NCBI GenBank assembly: GCA_012520795.1 | Contig: JAAYNP010000016.1 | Span: forward strand, 1-35,964 | Reading direction: 5' to 3' | DNA from: Bacillota bacterium | Lineage (GTDB): Bacteria; Bacillota; Limnochordia; Darwinibacteriales; DTU012 | DNA length: 35,964 nt | Part shown: positions 23,161-32,877 of the stretch, piece by piece | Numbering within the stretch: position 1 is the first letter of the stretch | Layout of the letters: the number at the start of each line of letters is the position of its first letter | Translations under genes and position numbers: made by a program | Notes under the pieces: generated by a model | Told to the model about the DNA's origin: nothing | The model's database searches: none | What the model saw: only the letters and a program-made list of their open reading frames with translations

Positions 23161-23274
23161 CTATCCTTGTTTTTGCTTATGCCTTGGATCCTGACAAATG
23201 ACCATGACCTTGCCTTTTCGCCGGATCACTTTGCACTTCTCACACATCGGCTTAACCGAAGGCCTAACCTTCAT
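23161..23274 (-). CDS. rpmJ: 50S ribosomal protein L36
   Basis: 37 aa: [16 protein letters not shown] at the start, then a basic stretch and a [11 protein letters not shown] end. Zinc ligands are Cys11, Cys14, Cys27 and His32. Two consecutive ATG codons are present; ATG 23274 is chosen from the family N-terminus and because AGGAGG lies 6 nt upstream. It sits between infA and rpsM, its usual place. Confidence 0.97.
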   Translation of the reverse strand: MKVRPSVKPMCEKCKVIRRKGKVMVICQDPRHKQKQG

Positions 23275-23295
23275 CATAATCCTCCTTTGGCCGCC

Positions 23296-23514
23296 TTATT
23301 TTTTCCGATAGATGATTCTGCCACGGGTCAGATCATAAGGCGACAATTCTACTATAACTCTATCACCAGGCAAAATCCGGATAAAATTCATTCTCATCTT
23401 GCCGGATATATGCGCCAGAACCTTATGACCATTCTCCAATTCTACACGGAACATTGCATTGGGCAATGGTTCAACAACAGTACCTTCGACTTCAATCACA
23501 TCATCTTTTGCCAT
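23296..23514 (-). CDS. infA: Translation initiation factor IF-1
   Basis: 72 aa S1-like OB fold: [40 protein letters not shown] and [13 protein letters not shown] are all typical. It occupies the 30S A site during initiation. ATG 23514 is supported by family length although GAGGAGG is about 12 nt upstream. The start overlaps the KOW-protein gene by 14 bp. Confidence 0.97.
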   Translation of the reverse strand: MAKDDVIEVEGTVVEPLPNAMFRVELENGHKVLAHISGKMRMNFIRILPGDRVIVELSPYDLTRGRIIYRKK

Positions 23515-23809
23515 TACCAGACGAAACCTCCTCTCGCTCCTCCGGTGTATCAGTAAAAGATTGGATTGCCAACCGCAGCTGTTCATTGGTGAGCTTTTGA
23601 TTCTGCTGTAACGCCTGGGTGATCTCAGTGGCTATATGACGATGTGCCACCAAATGACGAATGTTTTTCTTCTTCGGCTGGACCAGTTTCCTGGTTACCC
23701 CATCGGCAACCAATACATGCTTGTCGTCTAACACACCAATAACAATATATTTCTTGCCGGCGTCCCGCCCTGCCCTTGAAGAAACCAACTGGCCAATCTC
23801 CAGACCCAC
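23501..23809 (-). CDS. KOW-domain RNA-binding protein (L14e/L6e/L27e-like)
   Basis: 102 aa from GTG 23809, with AGGGGG 6 nt upstream. The N-terminal KOW motif ([22 protein letters not shown], about 3-24) is followed by [23 protein letters not shown], typical of the small L14e/L6e/L27e-like proteins found between map and infA in Clostridia. A helical C-terminus follows. It is probably RNA- or ribosome-associated; the exact role is not known to me. The 14-bp overlap with infA suggests coupled translation. Confidence 0.88.
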   Translation of the reverse strand: MGLEIGQLVSSRAGRDAGKKYIVIGVLDDKHVLVADGVTRKLVQPKKKNIRHLVAHRHIATEITQALQQNQKLTNEQLRLAIQSFTDTPEEREEVSSGNGKR

Positions 23810-23819
23810 ATTATCCCCC

Positions 23820-24569
23820 CTACAGCGCTGCAGTAAGAATTTCAGGCCCATCAGCTGTTACAACAATTGTGTGTTCGAAATGGGCTGCCCAACTTCCATC
23901 AACCGTTGTAGTGGTCCAGTTGTCCGGTAAAATCCTCACATGATAGCTCCCGGCAGTAACCATTGGCTCAATCGCCAGTGTCATACCACTCTTCAAGCGC
24001 GGGCCGCGCCCTGGCAAGCCAAAGTTGGGAATCTGCGGCGCTTCATGCATCTTGCGCCCGATCCCATGCCCGACAAAATCACGGACCACTGAAAAACCAT
24101 TGCTCTCCACAAATCTCTGCACTTGATGGGAGATGTCGGATACTCGATTGCCAACCAGCGCTTTTTCTATCCCGAGAAACAGCGACTTCTCCGTGACATC
24201 AAGAAGCCTCTGTGCTTCCTGATCTATCCTCCCCACCGGATAAGTCCATGCTGAATCGCCACAAAACCCTTCTACAAATGCACCGATATCAACGCTGAGA
24301 ACCCATCCCTCTTCCAACGGGACATTGTTTGGGATTCCGTGCACCACAACCTCATTGATTGAGGTGCAAATCGTAGCCGGATACCCGTTGTACCCCTTGA
24401 ATGCCGGAACTGCGTTTTCAGACCGGAAAAAACCCTCTACCAACTGATCAAGCTTTTTCGTGGTCATGCCTGGGCGGACATGTTCCGAAACAATTTCATG
24501 AGCTCTGGCTACCACGCGCCCCGCTTTCCGCATAGCTGCAATCTCAGGATCGGATTTGATCACAATCAC
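23820..24569 (-). CDS. map: Methionine aminopeptidase, type I
   Basis: Removes the N-terminal methionine from nascent proteins. 249 aa. The five metal ligands are visible: two Asp in VDIGAFVEGFCGD, His in GHGIGRKMHEAP, Glu in LAIEPMV and Glu in AHFEHTIVV. GTG 24569 overlaps the adk stop codon (GTGA), with GGTGGG upstream; GTG 24563 is an alternative. It carries no N-terminal SEC-C zinc extension. Confidence 0.97.
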   Translation of the reverse strand: MIVIKSDPEIAAMRKAGRVVARAHEIVSEHVRPGMTTKKLDQLVEGFFRSENAVPAFKGYNGYPATICTSINEVVVHGIPNNVPLEEGWVLSVDIGAFVEGFCGDSAWTYPVGRIDQEAQRLLDVTEKSLFLGIEKALVGNRVSDISHQVQRFVESNGFSVVRDFVGHGIGRKMHEAPQIPNFGLPGRGPRLKSGMTLAIEPMVTAGSYHVRILPDNWTTTTVDGSWAAHFEHTIVVTADGPEILTAAL

Positions 24570-25240
24570 TTTTGCCCACCGGCCTTTTTGGCATAAAGGA
24601 CAGCTACTGCAGCCTGCAGATCAGCAAAAACTGCATCGATATCCTGTTCCCCATTAACACTGGTTAACCGCCCTGTCTGTGCATAATAGTGGACACACGG
24701 ATGGGTTTGTTCCATGTAGACTTTGATGCGGAGCCTGGCAACCTCGACATTGTCGTCAGGGCGCTGATACAATGGCTCACCACATTTGTCGCAGAATCCC
24801 TTTACTTTTTCCGGGCTGTGTTCAATACTGTAAATCTGTCCGCAGCTGCGGCAAATCCGCCGGTTGGTAATCCTCAAAACCGCCTCTTCACCGGAAATCC
24901 TGATGTCAATGGCTCGATCCAGCACTTCAGTTTCGTGCTCAAGCATTTGATCCAACCGCTTTGCCTGAGCGACTGTCCGGGGAAAACCATCCAGAATCCA
25001 ACCGTTCCGGCAATCGTCCGCCAAAATCCTTTGCCGCAGCATTTCCATCATATACTCATCAGGCACCAAATTCCCTTTTGCGATGTAAGCATTAAATATC
25101 TCACCCAGCTTCAAGCCAGAGTCAATCACTGAGCGAACCAGACCACCTGTTGAAATATGGGGAATGCTATATTTCTCGGCTAACCGGTCGCCTTGAGTCC
25201 CTTTGCCTGCCCCAGGCAAACCGAGTAATACCAAACGCAA
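24566..25240 (-). CDS. adk: Adenylate kinase
   Basis: Interconverts 2 ADP with ATP and AMP. 224 aa, the long-LID form. P-loop GLPGAGKGT (7-15), DGFPRT (84-89). The LID carries a structural zinc site, Cys130, Cys133, Cys150 and Cys153, common in Gram-positive enzymes. The start is TTG 25240, with AGGAGG about 9 nt upstream. Lies between secY and map, its classical position. Confidence 0.97.
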   Translation of the reverse strand: MRLVLLGLPGAGKGTQGDRLAEKYSIPHISTGGLVRSVIDSGLKLGEIFNAYIAKGNLVPDEYMMEMLRQRILADDCRNGWILDGFPRTVAQAKRLDQMLEHETEVLDRAIDIRISGEEAVLRITNRRICRSCGQIYSIEHSPEKVKGFCDKCGEPLYQRPDDNVEVARLRIKVYMEQTHPCVHYYAQTGRLTSVNGEQDIDAVFADLQAAVAVLYAKKAGGQK

Positions 25241-25256
25241 TGCCCCAGCCTCCTAA

Positions 25257-26516
25257 CTAGTTAAGAAAACCTTCATAGTGTCTCAGCAGCAGATGTGACT
25301 CAATCTGCTTCATTGTATCCAAAGCCACACCTACCATAATGATCATGCCGGTTCCTCCAAGGTTCAAAATGTTCTGTGGAATGCGAGTGACCAACGAAAC
25401 AACAAAAGGCATTACAGCAATGATCGCCAAGAAAATCGCCCCGGGCAAGGTAATCCGTGCCAAAACCCGTTCCATATACTCTGCTGTCGGCCTGCCTGGG
25501 CGCAGACCAGGTACAAATCCGCCGTTCTTCTTCATATTGTCCGCTATTTCTTGTGGATTGAAAGTCACCGCCGTGTAGAAATAGGTAAAAAAGATAATCA
25601 TTCCTACATAGAGGATGTTATACCCCACAGTGCCGTACCCGATCCAGCTCTGCAGTCTGCTCACTGCAGGTATGAACTGGGCCAGCGTTAACGGAAATGT
25701 CAGGATCGATGATGCGAAGATCACCGGGATAACACCTGCCTGATTCACCTTAAGCGGGATATGGGTCGACTGCCCGCCGTACATCCTCCGCCCAACAACC
25801 CGCTTGGCATACTGGACCGGAATGCGGCGCTGCCCTTCCTGTACCAGGACGATGCCGGCAATCAACACAACGGTGACAATCACGTAAGCAATGACCCCGA
25901 TGATACTGATTGCCCCTTCCTGCAGTGCCAAGGCTACATTGCGCACATTGGTCGGAATCTCAGCGACAATCCCGATGAAAATCAGCATCGAAATGCCGTT
26001 ACCGATACCCTTTTCCGAGATCTTCTCGCCCAGCCACATCAGGAAACTGGTTCCTGCCACCAAACTGACAATAATCAGCATCAGGCTAAACAGGCCCTCA
26101 TCGGTAACCACACCCCAGTTCCTGGCCATCATGGTGGTGGCGAACGCTTGAATCAACCCCAAAACAACAGTCCCATACCGGGTAAACTTGGCTGATACTT
26201 TCGGATCATCCTTGATCATCTGCTCCAACTTAGGAATCACCGTTGCCAGCAGCTGGATAATAATCGATGCTGTAATATACGGGCCAACGCCCATGGAAAA
26301 CAGGGTGAACCTGCTTAGCGCGCCACCGGTAAACAAGTCCATCAAGCCGAAAATGTTACCGCTGTCCAACCCCAACTGCTCAGCCAAACCCTTCGCATTC
26401 ACACCGGGCACCGGCACATAAGCCCCGATGCGGCCTACCGCCAGGAGGATGGCAGTATAAATGATTTTACGCCTTAATTCAGGTATACGCCATGCGTTTC
26501 TTAAAGCTTCCAGCAA
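25257..26516 (-). CDS. secY: Protein translocase subunit SecY
   Basis: Ten-helix channel of the Sec translocon, 419 aa. Landmarks: RIPELRRKIIYTAILL at the start, MGVGPYITASIIIQLL, GEKISEKGIGNGISMLIF, YAKRVVGRRMYGGQSTHIPLK (cytosolic loop for ribosome and SecA) and the C-terminal HYEGFL. Start TTG 26516 immediately follows the rplO stop codon, with GAGGTG 6 nt upstream inside rplO, so translation is probably coupled. Confidence 0.97.
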   Translation of the reverse strand: MLEALRNAWRIPELRRKIIYTAILLAVGRIGAYVPVPGVNAKGLAEQLGLDSGNIFGLMDLFTGGALSRFTLFSMGVGPYITASIIIQLLATVIPKLEQMIKDDPKVSAKFTRYGTVVLGLIQAFATTMMARNWGVVTDEGLFSLMLIIVSLVAGTSFLMWLGEKISEKGIGNGISMLIFIGIVAEIPTNVRNVALALQEGAISIIGVIAYVIVTVVLIAGIVLVQEGQRRIPVQYAKRVVGRRMYGGQSTHIPLKVNQAGVIPVIFASSILTFPLTLAQFIPAVSRLQSWIGYGTVGYNILYVGMIIFFTYFYTAVTFNPQEIADNMKKNGGFVPGLRPGRPTAEYMERVLARITLPGAIFLAIIAVMPFVVSLVTRIPQNILNLGGTGMIIMVGVALDTMKQIESHLLLRHYEGFLN

Positions 26517-26957
26517 TTAGATCACCTCAACCTTACCGCCGGCCTGTTCTATCTTGGCAGCAGCCGATTTTGAAAAGCCATGTGCTCGTACTGTCAAAGC
26601 GTGTTTCAGTTCTCCGTTGCCAAGGATCTTGACTCCATCATACACCTGCTTTATCAATCCGGATTCCTGCATCAGTTCGGGAGTGACCACACTGTCAGGG
26701 GCAAAGCGGTTAAGGTCCTCGATGCTCACTTCCGCATAAACCTTTTGGAACACATTTGTAAAACCGCGCTTAGGTAAACGCCTCTGGATGGGTGTCTGGC
26801 CGCCTTCAAAATGTGGGCCCTTGCCACCGCCTGAACGTGCCTTTTGTCCCTTTTGGCCTCTACCGGCTGTCTTGCCCAAACCGGAACCAATACCTCTGCC
26901 AACACGTTTTGGGCTGAATTTACTGCCGGATGCCGGTTTCAACTCGTGGATCCGCAC
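26517..26957 (-). CDS. rplO: 50S ribosomal protein L15
   Basis: 146 aa. N-terminal basic, glycine-rich extension ([20 protein letters not shown]) reaches into 23S r[18 protein letters not shown] is the family signature. Start GTG 26957, with AAGGAGGTG 5 nt upstream. Abuts secY without a gap. Confidence 0.98.
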   Translation of the reverse strand: MRIHELKPASGSKFSPKRVGRGIGSGLGKTAGRGQKGQKARSGGGKGPHFEGGQTPIQRRLPKRGFTNVFQKVYAEVSIEDLNRFAPDSVVTPELMQESGLIKQVYDGVKILGNGELKHALTVRAHGFSKSAAAKIEQAGGKVEVI

Positions 26958-26974
26958 ACCTACACCTCCTTGCC

Positions 26975-27157
26975 CTAATTGACTTCTTCAACATCGACTA
27001 GATGCTTCACTTTAAAGACCATTCCGCGAATACAAGGATTGTCTTCCTTGATTACTGTTTGGTTCAACTTACGCAGCCCCAGGGCTTTGATCGTATCTTT
27101 TTGATCCTGTGCGTAACCAATTGCACTCTTTTTCCAAGTAATCTTCAACTTTGCCAC
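26975..27157 (-). CDS. rpmD: 50S ribosomal protein L30
   Basis: 60 aa, normal bacterial size. [20 protein letters not shown] and [10 protein letters not shown] are characteristic. Start GTG 27157 with AGGGGG 8 nt upstream. Between rpsE and rplO as usual. Confidence 0.97.
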   Translation of the reverse strand: MAKLKITWKKSAIGYAQDQKDTIKALGLRKLNQTVIKEDNPCIRGMVFKVKHLVDVEEVN

Positions 27158-27169
27158 AACTACCGCCCC

Positions 27170-27673
27170 CTAACCTAAGATCTCAGATGAATCAAGTCCG
27201 CGGAGACGGGCAACCTGCTCGACAGTTTTTAAAGACTGCAAGCCTTTGACAGTTGCACGGACAACGTTGATCGGATTGGATGAACCAAGTGATTTGGTCA
27301 GGATATCCCTGACGCCTGCCAGCTCCAGTACAGCGCGGACCGGGCCGCCGGCAATCACGCCTGTGCCCTCCGAGGCAGGTTTTAACAGTACTTGAGCACC
27401 GGCGAACCGTTCATTTACTTCATGAGGTATTGTTGTACCTACCAACGGCACTTCCATCAAATTCTTCTTGGCATCATCCACAGCTTTCCGGATTGCGTCT
27501 GCAACTTCTTTGGCTTTGCCAAGGCCGGCTCCGACTTTGCCGTTGCCATCTCCTACCACAACAAGTGCACTGAATGATATATTACGGCCACCTTTTACAG
27601 TCTTTGACACTCTATTGATGGCTACCAACCGTTCTTCGAGTTCTAACCCTGTGGGATCAATTCGATTAACCAA
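27170..27673 (-). CDS. rpsE: 30S ribosomal protein S5
   Basis: 167 aa. The double-stranded RNA-binding-like N domain ([17 protein letters not shown]) and the C domain ([20 protein letters not shown]) are complete. S5 affects decoding fidelity. Start TTG 27673, with a GGGGGG run 8 nt upstream. Confidence 0.98.
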   Translation of the reverse strand: MVNRIDPTGLELEERLVAINRVSKTVKGGRNISFSALVVVGDGNGKVGAGLGKAKEVADAIRKAVDDAKKNLMEVPLVGTTIPHEVNERFAGAQVLLKPASEGTGVIAGGPVRAVLELAGVRDILTKSLGSSNPINVVRATVKGLQSLKTVEQVARLRGLDSSEILG

Positions 27674-27695
27674 ACTAATTTCCCCCCCTTGCCGA

Positions 27696-28061
27696 CTAAA
27701 ATTCTAATCCACCTTCGCGGGCTCCATCTGCCAAAGCTGCAATCCTGCCGTGATAGATATTGCCTCCGCGATCATATACCACTTTGGTAATACCTTTTTC
27801 CAAAGCTCTTTTGGCAATCAGCAAACCTACTTCTTTAGCAGCCACTTTATTCTTGGTATTGGACAATTTGTTCCTCAGCTCCGGCTCTACGCTGGAAGCA
27901 GCCACCAGAGTCTTGCCTTCAGTATCATCGATGATCTGGGCATACATGTGATTCAAACTGCGGTATACGCTCAAACGGGGTCTTTCAGGTGTTCCGATCA
28001 CTTCTTTCCTCATCCTGAGATGACGCCGTTTGCGTGCTTCATGCCGATCTAATTTGGCCAC
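27696..28061 (-). CDS. rplR: 50S ribosomal protein L18
   Basis: 121 aa from GTG 28061, preceded by AGAGGTG at about 9 nt. 5S rRNA binder. Motifs [33 protein letters not shown] and [20 protein letters not shown] are intact. The longer open frame to 28160 runs into rplF and was rejected. Confidence 0.97.
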   Translation of the reverse strand: MAKLDRHEARKRRHLRMRKEVIGTPERPRLSVYRSLNHMYAQIIDDTEGKTLVAASSVEPELRNKLSNTKNKVAAKEVGLLIAKRALEKGITKVVYDRGGNIYHGRIAALADGAREGGLEF

Positions 28062-28104
28062 AGAACTCACCACCTCTATAACTATTTGCCAGGTATTTTC
28101 CAGA

Positions 28105-28650
28105 TTAGCTGCCTGCTCTGCCAGCCTTACCCGCTTTGCGGATGATCCGCTCACCTTCATAGCGGATTCCCTTGCCCAAATACGGTTCAGGCGGCCGTAC
28201 TTTGCGGATGTTGGCAGCCAGTTGGCCCACCCGCTCCTTGTCGATACCTTTCACAATAACCCTGTTTGGAGCCGGCACCTCTATTTCGATACCCGCTTCC
28301 GGCACAATTTCCACTGGTTGGGAATATCCGACTGACAGAACCAGTTTATCACCTTGCTTTTGTGCCCGATATCCAACGCCATGGATTTCCAGAGTACGTT
28401 CAAACCCTTTGGTAACACCCTCGATCATATTGGCGATCAGAGTCCTGGTAAGGCCATGCAGGGAACGATGCTCCTTGTCATCTGACGGCCTGGTGACTTT
28501 AATTGCTCCATCTTCCACTGAAACATCCATGTCCGGATGCAGTTCTCTTGTGAGTGTGCCTTTAGGGCCTTTAACAGTCAGTTGATCGCCTGACTGGTTA
28601 ACCTCGACACCCTCTGGAATCTCCACGGGCAGTTTGCCGATGCGTGACAT
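28105..28650 (-). CDS. rplF: 50S ribosomal protein L6
   Basis: 181 aa, two tandem L6 domains. Ends with [20 protein letters not shown], the C-terminal signature. Two ATG codons are adjacent; ATG 28650 is chosen because the G-rich ribosome site lies 6 nt before it. Sits near the factor-binding site of the 50S subunit. Confidence 0.98.
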   Translation of the reverse strand: MSRIGKLPVEIPEGVEVNQSGDQLTVKGPKGTLTRELHPDMDVSVEDGAIKVTRPSDDKEHRSLHGLTRTLIANMIEGVTKGFERTLEIHGVGYRAQKQGDKLVLSVGYSQPVEIVPEAGIEIEVPAPNRVIVKGIDKERVGQLAANIRKVRPPEPYLGKGIRYEGERIIRKAGKAGRAGS

Positions 28651-28662
28651 CATTTTCCCCCC

Positions 28663-29061
28663 TTACCATACGTAGCAGATAACTTCTCCGCCAATATTGC
28701 TCTTACGGGCCAGCTTGTCGGTCATAACCCCTTGAGAAGTCGATAAAATTGCAATCCCTAAACCGCCCAAAACGCGCGGTATTTGATCTTTATTGGCATA
28801 AACACGTAAACCGGGCTTGCTAATCCTTTTGATGCCGGTAATAATCTGTTCCTTGTTCGGGCCATACTTGAGATAAATCCGCAGCGTCTTTTTACTGCCA
28901 TCTTCGATAACCTTGTAATCCCGAATATATCCCTCTTCTTTGAGAATCCTGGCCAGCTCGCTTTTTATTCTCGATGCCGGTATATCCACTGACTCATGTT
29001 TCACCGAATTTGCATTCCTAATCCGGGTGAGCATATCCGCAATAGGATCAGTCAAAACCAT
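28663..29061 (-). CDS. rpsH: 30S ribosomal protein S8
   Basis: 132 aa from ATG 29061, with AAAGGAGG 7 nt upstream. [13 protein letters not shown] at the N-terminus and [20 protein letters not shown] at the C-terminus are diagnostic. 16S rRNA central-domain binder; in E. coli it represses the spc operon. The open frame to 29103 lies over the gap and was rejected. Confidence 0.98.
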   Translation of the reverse strand: MVLTDPIADMLTRIRNANSVKHESVDIPASRIKSELARILKEEGYIRDYKVIEDGSKKTLRIYLKYGPNKEQIITGIKRISKPGLRVYANKDQIPRVLGGLGIAILSTSQGVMTDKLARKSNIGGEVICYVW

Positions 29062-29096
29062 ACGGGAACCTCCTTTCAACCTCAGGTGAACGCCAA

Positions 29097-29282
29097 TTAC
29101 CAACTAGCCTTGGTAACACCGGGAATTTGGCCTTCATTTGCTAATTTCCGAAAACAGACTCGACACAGTTGAAAACGCCGCATATAACCCCGTGGACGTC
29201 CGCACACCCGACAGCGGTTCACCCTGCGAGTAGAAAATTTAGGACTTCTCTGGGCTCTTATGATCATGGATTTCTTCGCCAC
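29097..29282 (-). CDS. rpsN: 30S ribosomal protein S14, zinc-binding short form
   Basis: 61 aa, the short C+ type (also called rpsZ). Zinc ligands Cys24, Cys27, Cys40 and Cys43 in CRVCGRPRG and LCRVC. Start GTG 29282, with AAAGGAGA upstream. Located between rplE and rpsH, the normal position for the primary copy. Confidence 0.97.
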   Translation of the reverse strand: MAKKSMIIRAQRSPKFSTRRVNRCRVCGRPRGYMRRFQLCRVCFRKLANEGQIPGVTKASW

Positions 29283-29295
29283 CGTATCTCTCCTT

Positions 29296-29835
29296 TCATT
29301 CTCTAAACGGAACACCCATCAGCTTTAACAGTTCATATGCCTCTTCATCAGTCTTGGCAGTAGTTGCAATCGTGATTTCCACACCGCGGATTTTGTCTAC
29401 TTTATCATAGTCAATTTCCGGAAAAACCAGTTGTTCCCTAATGCCGAGGCTGTAGTTTCCCCGGCCGTCAAAAGAACTGGGGGATACACCCCGGAAATCG
29501 CGAACCCGCGGCAAAGCAACGTTAACCAAGCGATCAAAAAACTCATACATCCGATCGCCGCGCAAGGTTACCTTGCAGCCAACTGCCATGCCCGCACGAA
29601 GTTTAAAGGCAGCGATCGATTTCTTGGCTTTGGTTATGACGGCTTTTTGTCCGGTAATTGCCTCCAAATCACGGACAGCAAAGTCCAAAGTCTTGGGATC
29701 GGCAACCGCTTCTCCAACGCCTATATTCACGACGATTTTATCGAGTTTGGGAACCTGCATCACATTAGCGTAATTGAACCGCTCTCTGAGGGCAGGCACC
29801 ACTTCGTTTCTGTACTTCTCCTTCAATCGTGGCAT
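29296..29835 (-). CDS. rplE: 50S ribosomal protein L5
   Basis: 179 aa. Central protuberance protein that binds 5S rRNA. Landmarks: [56 protein letters not shown] 29835 preceded by AAGGGGGAG. Confidence 0.98.
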   Translation of the reverse strand: MPRLKEKYRNEVVPALRERFNYANVMQVPKLDKIVVNIGVGEAVADPKTLDFAVRDLEAITGQKAVITKAKKSIAAFKLRAGMAVGCKVTLRGDRMYEFFDRLVNVALPRVRDFRGVSPSSFDGRGNYSLGIREQLVFPEIDYDKVDKIRGVEITIATTAKTDEEAYELLKLMGVPFRE

Positions 29836-29865
29836 CCACTACTCCCCCTTTCCCTGTGTCTCAAC

Positions 29866-30186
29866 CTAATCAATAGCCTTGCTGCAATGCCGGCACTTAC
29901 GAGTGAGTTTGCCTTTTTCATCCCGTTCTCGCACCGGGCGTGTTGCCTTACGGCAGCTTGGGCAGACCAATTGAACGTTTGATGCGTCAATTGGGCCTGG
30001 GCGCTCAATAATACCACCCTGAGGATTAGATTGAGTAGGACGAGTGTGTTTCTTCTGGATGTTTATGCCTTCAACGATAACTTTGCCGGTTTTGGGGTAA
30101 ACATGCAGTATTCTGCCGCGCTTGCCCCGGTCATCACCGGTAAGAATCTCTACCTGGTCGCCACTTTTGACATGAACTTTGGCCAT
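29866..30186 (-). CDS. rplX: 50S ribosomal protein L24
   Basis: 106 aa. KOW motif at the N-terminus (KSGDQVEILTGDDRGKRGRI), then VEGINIQKKHTRP. The C-terminus has a CPSC...CRHC pair of Cys-x2-Cys motifs suggesting a zinc site. Initiates 50S assembly. ATG 30186 with AAAGGAGG upstream. Confidence 0.97.
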   Translation of the reverse strand: MAKVHVKSGDQVEILTGDDRGKRGRILHVYPKTGKVIVEGINIQKKHTRPTQSNPQGGIIERPGPIDASNVQLVCPSCRKATRPVRERDEKGKLTRKCRHCSKAID

Positions 30187-30205
30187 CGCTCATCCTCCTT
30201 TCTGA

Positions 30206-30574
30206 CTATAACACCTCAGGGGCTAGAGATACGATTTTCATAAAATTCTTTTCCCGCAATTCTCTAGCTACCGGACCAAAGATCCGGGTGCCTCTTGGAT
30301 TATTCTGATCGCTTAGGATTACTGCTGCATTTTCATCAAAGCGGATTATCGAACCATCCCGGCGCCGGATTTCCTTCTTTGTCCGGACAATCACAGCCTT
30401 GACAATGTCACCTTTCTTAACCATTCCGCCGGGGCTGGCCTGTTTCACAGTGGCAACAATCACATCCCCCACTCTGGCATAGCGGCGGCGTGTGCCACCG
30501 AGCACACTAATGCACAGTAATTCCTTAGCGCCTGTATTGTCTGCAACCCTTAACCGCGATTCTTTTTGGATCAT
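30206..30574 (-). CDS. rplN: 50S ribosomal protein L14
   Basis: 122 aa. [20 protein letters not shown] and the central [20 protein letters not shown] and [16 protein letters not shown] segments are classic. Forms an inter-subunit bridge. ATG 30574 preceded by AAGGAGG. First gene of the spc operon order; no separate promoter was evident in the 36-bp gap from rpsQ. Confidence 0.98.
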   Translation of the reverse strand: MIQKESRLRVADNTGAKELLCISVLGGTRRRYARVGDVIVATVKQASPGGMVKKGDIVKAVIVRTKKEIRRRDGSIIRFDENAAVILSDQNNPRGTRIFGPVARELREKNFMKIVSLAPEVL

Positions 30575-30610
30575 GATAGCCCCTCCTTCCCTTGCTTAAT
30601 TCTAGGGCAA

Positions 30611-30871
30611 CTAGCGAGCCTTTTCGACGATTTCCATGACTCGCCAACGCTTATCTTTGCTCAAAGGGCGAGTTTCCATAATCCGTACCCGGTCGCCAAT
30701 CTTGCATTCATTGTTCTCGTCATGGGCTTTGAACTTGACAGTTTTTCTTACAATCCGGCCGTACAAAGGATGGCGTACATCCCTTCTCACAGCCACCACT
30801 ACTGTCTTATCCATTTTGTCGCTGACTACAACTCCAACTCGAGTTTTCCTCGATTTTCTCACTGTCTCCAT
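30611..30871 (-). CDS. rpsQ: 30S ribosomal protein S17
   Basis: 86 aa. [18 protein letters not shown], then the [20 protein letters not shown] segment that is the family signature. ATG 30871 follows GGAGG. Last gene of the S10 group. Confidence 0.97.
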   Translation of the reverse strand: METVRKSRKTRVGVVVSDKMDKTVVVAVRRDVRHPLYGRIVRKTVKFKAHDENNECKIGDRVRIMETRPLSKDKRWRVMEIVEKAR

Positions 30872-30901
30872 GCGTGTTCCTCCATTTCTTATCGCCCGGG
30901 C

Positions 30902-31105
30902 CTAAGCCCGCTTTTCCTGGCGAACCCTTTCTGTCATCACAGTCTTGACGCGCGCAATATCCTTCCTTACTGCCCGCACACGCATTGGGTTTTCCAACTG
31001 ACCGGTAGCCAGCTGGAACCGAAGGTTAAAGAGTTCTTCCTTTAGTTCCGCAAGCTTCTGGTTCAATTCTTCTGAAGACAAACTGCGCAATTCTTTAGCC
31101 TTCAC
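30902..31105 (-). CDS. rpmC: 50S ribosomal protein L29
   Basis: 67 aa from GTG 31105 ([18 protein letters not shown]), with GGTGGTG 6 nt upstream inside the end of rplP; the genes overlap by 11 bp. An ATG six bases earlier (31111) has no properly spaced ribosome site. Two-helix protein near the polypeptide exit. Confidence 0.95.
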   Translation of the reverse strand: MKAKELRSLSSEELNQKLAELKEELFNLRFQLATGQLENPMRVRAVRKDIARVKTVMTERVRQEKRA

Positions 31106-31529
31106 GTGCATCACCACCCGCCACAGTCCTGGTAACGAACTTGCACTTAATCGGCAGCTTGTGCGCTGCCAGTCTCATAGCTTCACGAGCAACCTCTTCA
31201 GACACTCCTGCCATCTCAAACATGATCCTACCTGGTTTGACCACCGCGACCCACAGCTCAGGTGAGCCTTTTCCGGAACCCATCCGGGTTTCAGCAGGTT
31301 TCTTGGTAACAGGTTTGTCAGGGAAAATTCTAATCCAGACTTTACCTCCGCGTCTGATCGAACGAGTCATTGCTACACGAGCTGCTTCAATTTGTGTATT
31401 TGTAATCCAGCCGGGTTCCAATGCCTGCAGCCCAAATTCGCCGAAATCGACTTGCGAGCCGCGAGTGGCCTTGCCAGTCATCCGTCCCCGGTGGACCCGG
31501 CGATACTTGACCCGCTTTGGTATTAGCAT
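31095..31529 (-). CDS. rplP: 50S ribosomal protein L16
   Basis: 144 aa. [20 protein letters not shown] start, GFGLQAL-like [12 protein letters not shown] and the [20 protein letters not shown] signature present. Near the A site of the 50S subunit. ATG 31529 preceded by GGGAG; 1 bp after rpsC. Confidence 0.98.
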   Translation of the reverse strand: MLIPKRVKYRRVHRGRMTGKATRGSQVDFGEFGLQALEPGWITNTQIEAARVAMTRSIRRGGKVWIRIFPDKPVTKKPAETRMGSGKGSPELWVAVVKPGRIMFEMAGVSEEVAREAMRLAAHKLPIKCKFVTRTVAGGDAREG

Positions 31530-31530
31530 C

Positions 31531-32196
31531 CTATTCGCTCCCTTCAGCCTGTCTCTTCACTTTTCTTTCAGGCAAAACTTCACCTTTATAAATCCACACC
31601 TTGACACCCAACTGGCCGAAGGTGGTTTTTGCTTCAGCAAAACCGTACTCGATATCGGCTCTCAAAGTGTGCAAAGGCACATTTCCTTCCGGATTCCACT
31701 CAGTCCTTGCAATTTCCGCTCCGCCAAGCCGTCCAGATACCATCACTTTGATCCCTTTGGCCCCGAGCCTTATTGCCCGCTGCTGTGCCTGGCGCATCGC
31801 CCGCCGAAATGAAACCCGCCGTTCCAGTTGAAAAGCAATGTTCTCAGCAACAAGCTGGGCATCCAATTCCGGATGTTTGATTTCAATAATATTAATCTGG
31901 TACTGCTTGCCATATTTCTGCTCCAAGTCTTTCCGGAGTTTGTCGACTTCGGCTCCGCCTTTGCCGATAATCATACCGGGCCGTCCGGTGTGAATGCTGA
32001 TTTTGCAGCGGTTTGCCGCCCGCTCAATCTCAATTCTGGAGACACCGGCCGTATAAAAACGCTTTTTAATCAGCTCACGGACTTCCAGGTCTTCATGGAG
32101 CAGTTCCGCATAATTGCGTTTGCCGGCGTACCACTTGCTGTTCCAGTCTTTGATAACCCCCAGCCTAAACCCCAACGGGTGTACCTTTTGACCCAC
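31531..32196 (-). CDS. rpsC: 30S ribosomal protein S3
   Basis: 221 aa. N-terminal [22 protein letters not shown] domain with [19 protein letters not shown] (GKGG loop), and C domain [13 protein letters not shown]. Lines the mRNA entry channel. Start GTG 32196, with AAGGAGGAG upstream. Confidence 0.98.
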   Translation of the reverse strand: MGQKVHPLGFRLGVIKDWNSKWYAGKRNYAELLHEDLEVRELIKKRFYTAGVSRIEIERAANRCKISIHTGRPGMIIGKGGAEVDKLRKDLEQKYGKQYQINIIEIKHPELDAQLVAENIAFQLERRVSFRRAMRQAQQRAIRLGAKGIKVMVSGRLGGAEIARTEWNPEGNVPLHTLRADIEYGFAEAKTTFGQLGVKVWIYKGEVLPERKVKRQAEGSE

Positions 32197-32200
32197 GCAT

Positions 32201-32551
32201 CTACTCCTCCTTTTCCTTTAATACCACAGTGACATGGCAAGTACGCTTCATAATCCGGTCAGCCATTCCCCGTGCCCTCGGTCTTATCCGTTTCAATGTG
32301 GGGCCTTGATCCACATAACACTCGGCTACATACAAAGAATCGGGATCCATGTCATAGTTGTTCTCAGCATTGGCAGCTGCGCTTCTGACCACCTTTTCAA
32401 CCACAGCCGATGCTGCCCTTGGTGTCAGCTGCAGGATGGCCAGAGCCTCTCCGATATCTTTATTGCGAATCAAGTCCACAACCTGCCGCACTTTCCGGGG
32501 CGACATGCGAATGTAACGTGCACTTGCTCTTGCGCTCGGTCTTGTATCCAT
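32201..32551 (-). CDS. rplV: 50S ribosomal protein L22
   Basis: 116 aa. [20 protein letters not shown] and the C-terminal hairpin [17 protein letters not shown] that lines the exit tunnel. ATG 32551 preceded by a GGGGGG run 7 nt upstream. Confidence 0.98.
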   Translation of the reverse strand: MDTRPSARASARYIRMSPRKVRQVVDLIRNKDIGEALAILQLTPRAASAVVEKVVRSAAANAENNYDMDPDSLYVAECYVDQGPTLKRIRPRARGMADRIMKRTCHVTVVLKEKEE

Positions 32552-32571
32552 TTTCTATCCCCCCATCTATC

Positions 32572-32850
32572 CTATCTGCCCGAAGACCTCTCGCTGCCTG
32601 CATGGCCGCGGAAGGTCCGGGTGGGAGCAAATTCACCCAATTTGTGACCCACCATTTCCTCGGTGATATATATTGGCACATGCTTTCTGCCATCATGAAC
32701 TGCAATGGTATGGCCTACCATGTCCGGAAAGATAGTCGAACGGCGAGACCAGGTCCTGATCACTTTTTTCTCACCGGTTTCATTCATCTTGCGAATCTTT
32801 GCCAGCAGATGCTCATCTGCAAAGGGCCCTTTCTTTAAAGATCTGCCCAT
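32572..32850 (-). CDS. rpsS: 30S ribosomal protein S19
   Basis: 92 aa. [34 protein letters not shown] and [14 protein letters not shown] are diagnostic. Two adjacent ATGs; 32850 chosen for spacing from AAGGAGGTG. Head protein contacting the A-site finger. Confidence 0.97.
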   Translation of the reverse strand: MGRSLKKGPFADEHLLAKIRKMNETGEKKVIRTWSRRSTIFPDMVGHTIAVHDGRKHVPIYITEEMVGHKLGEFAPTRTFRGHAGSERSSGR

Positions 32851-32877
32851 CATTACACCTCCTTATGGAGCATGAGA

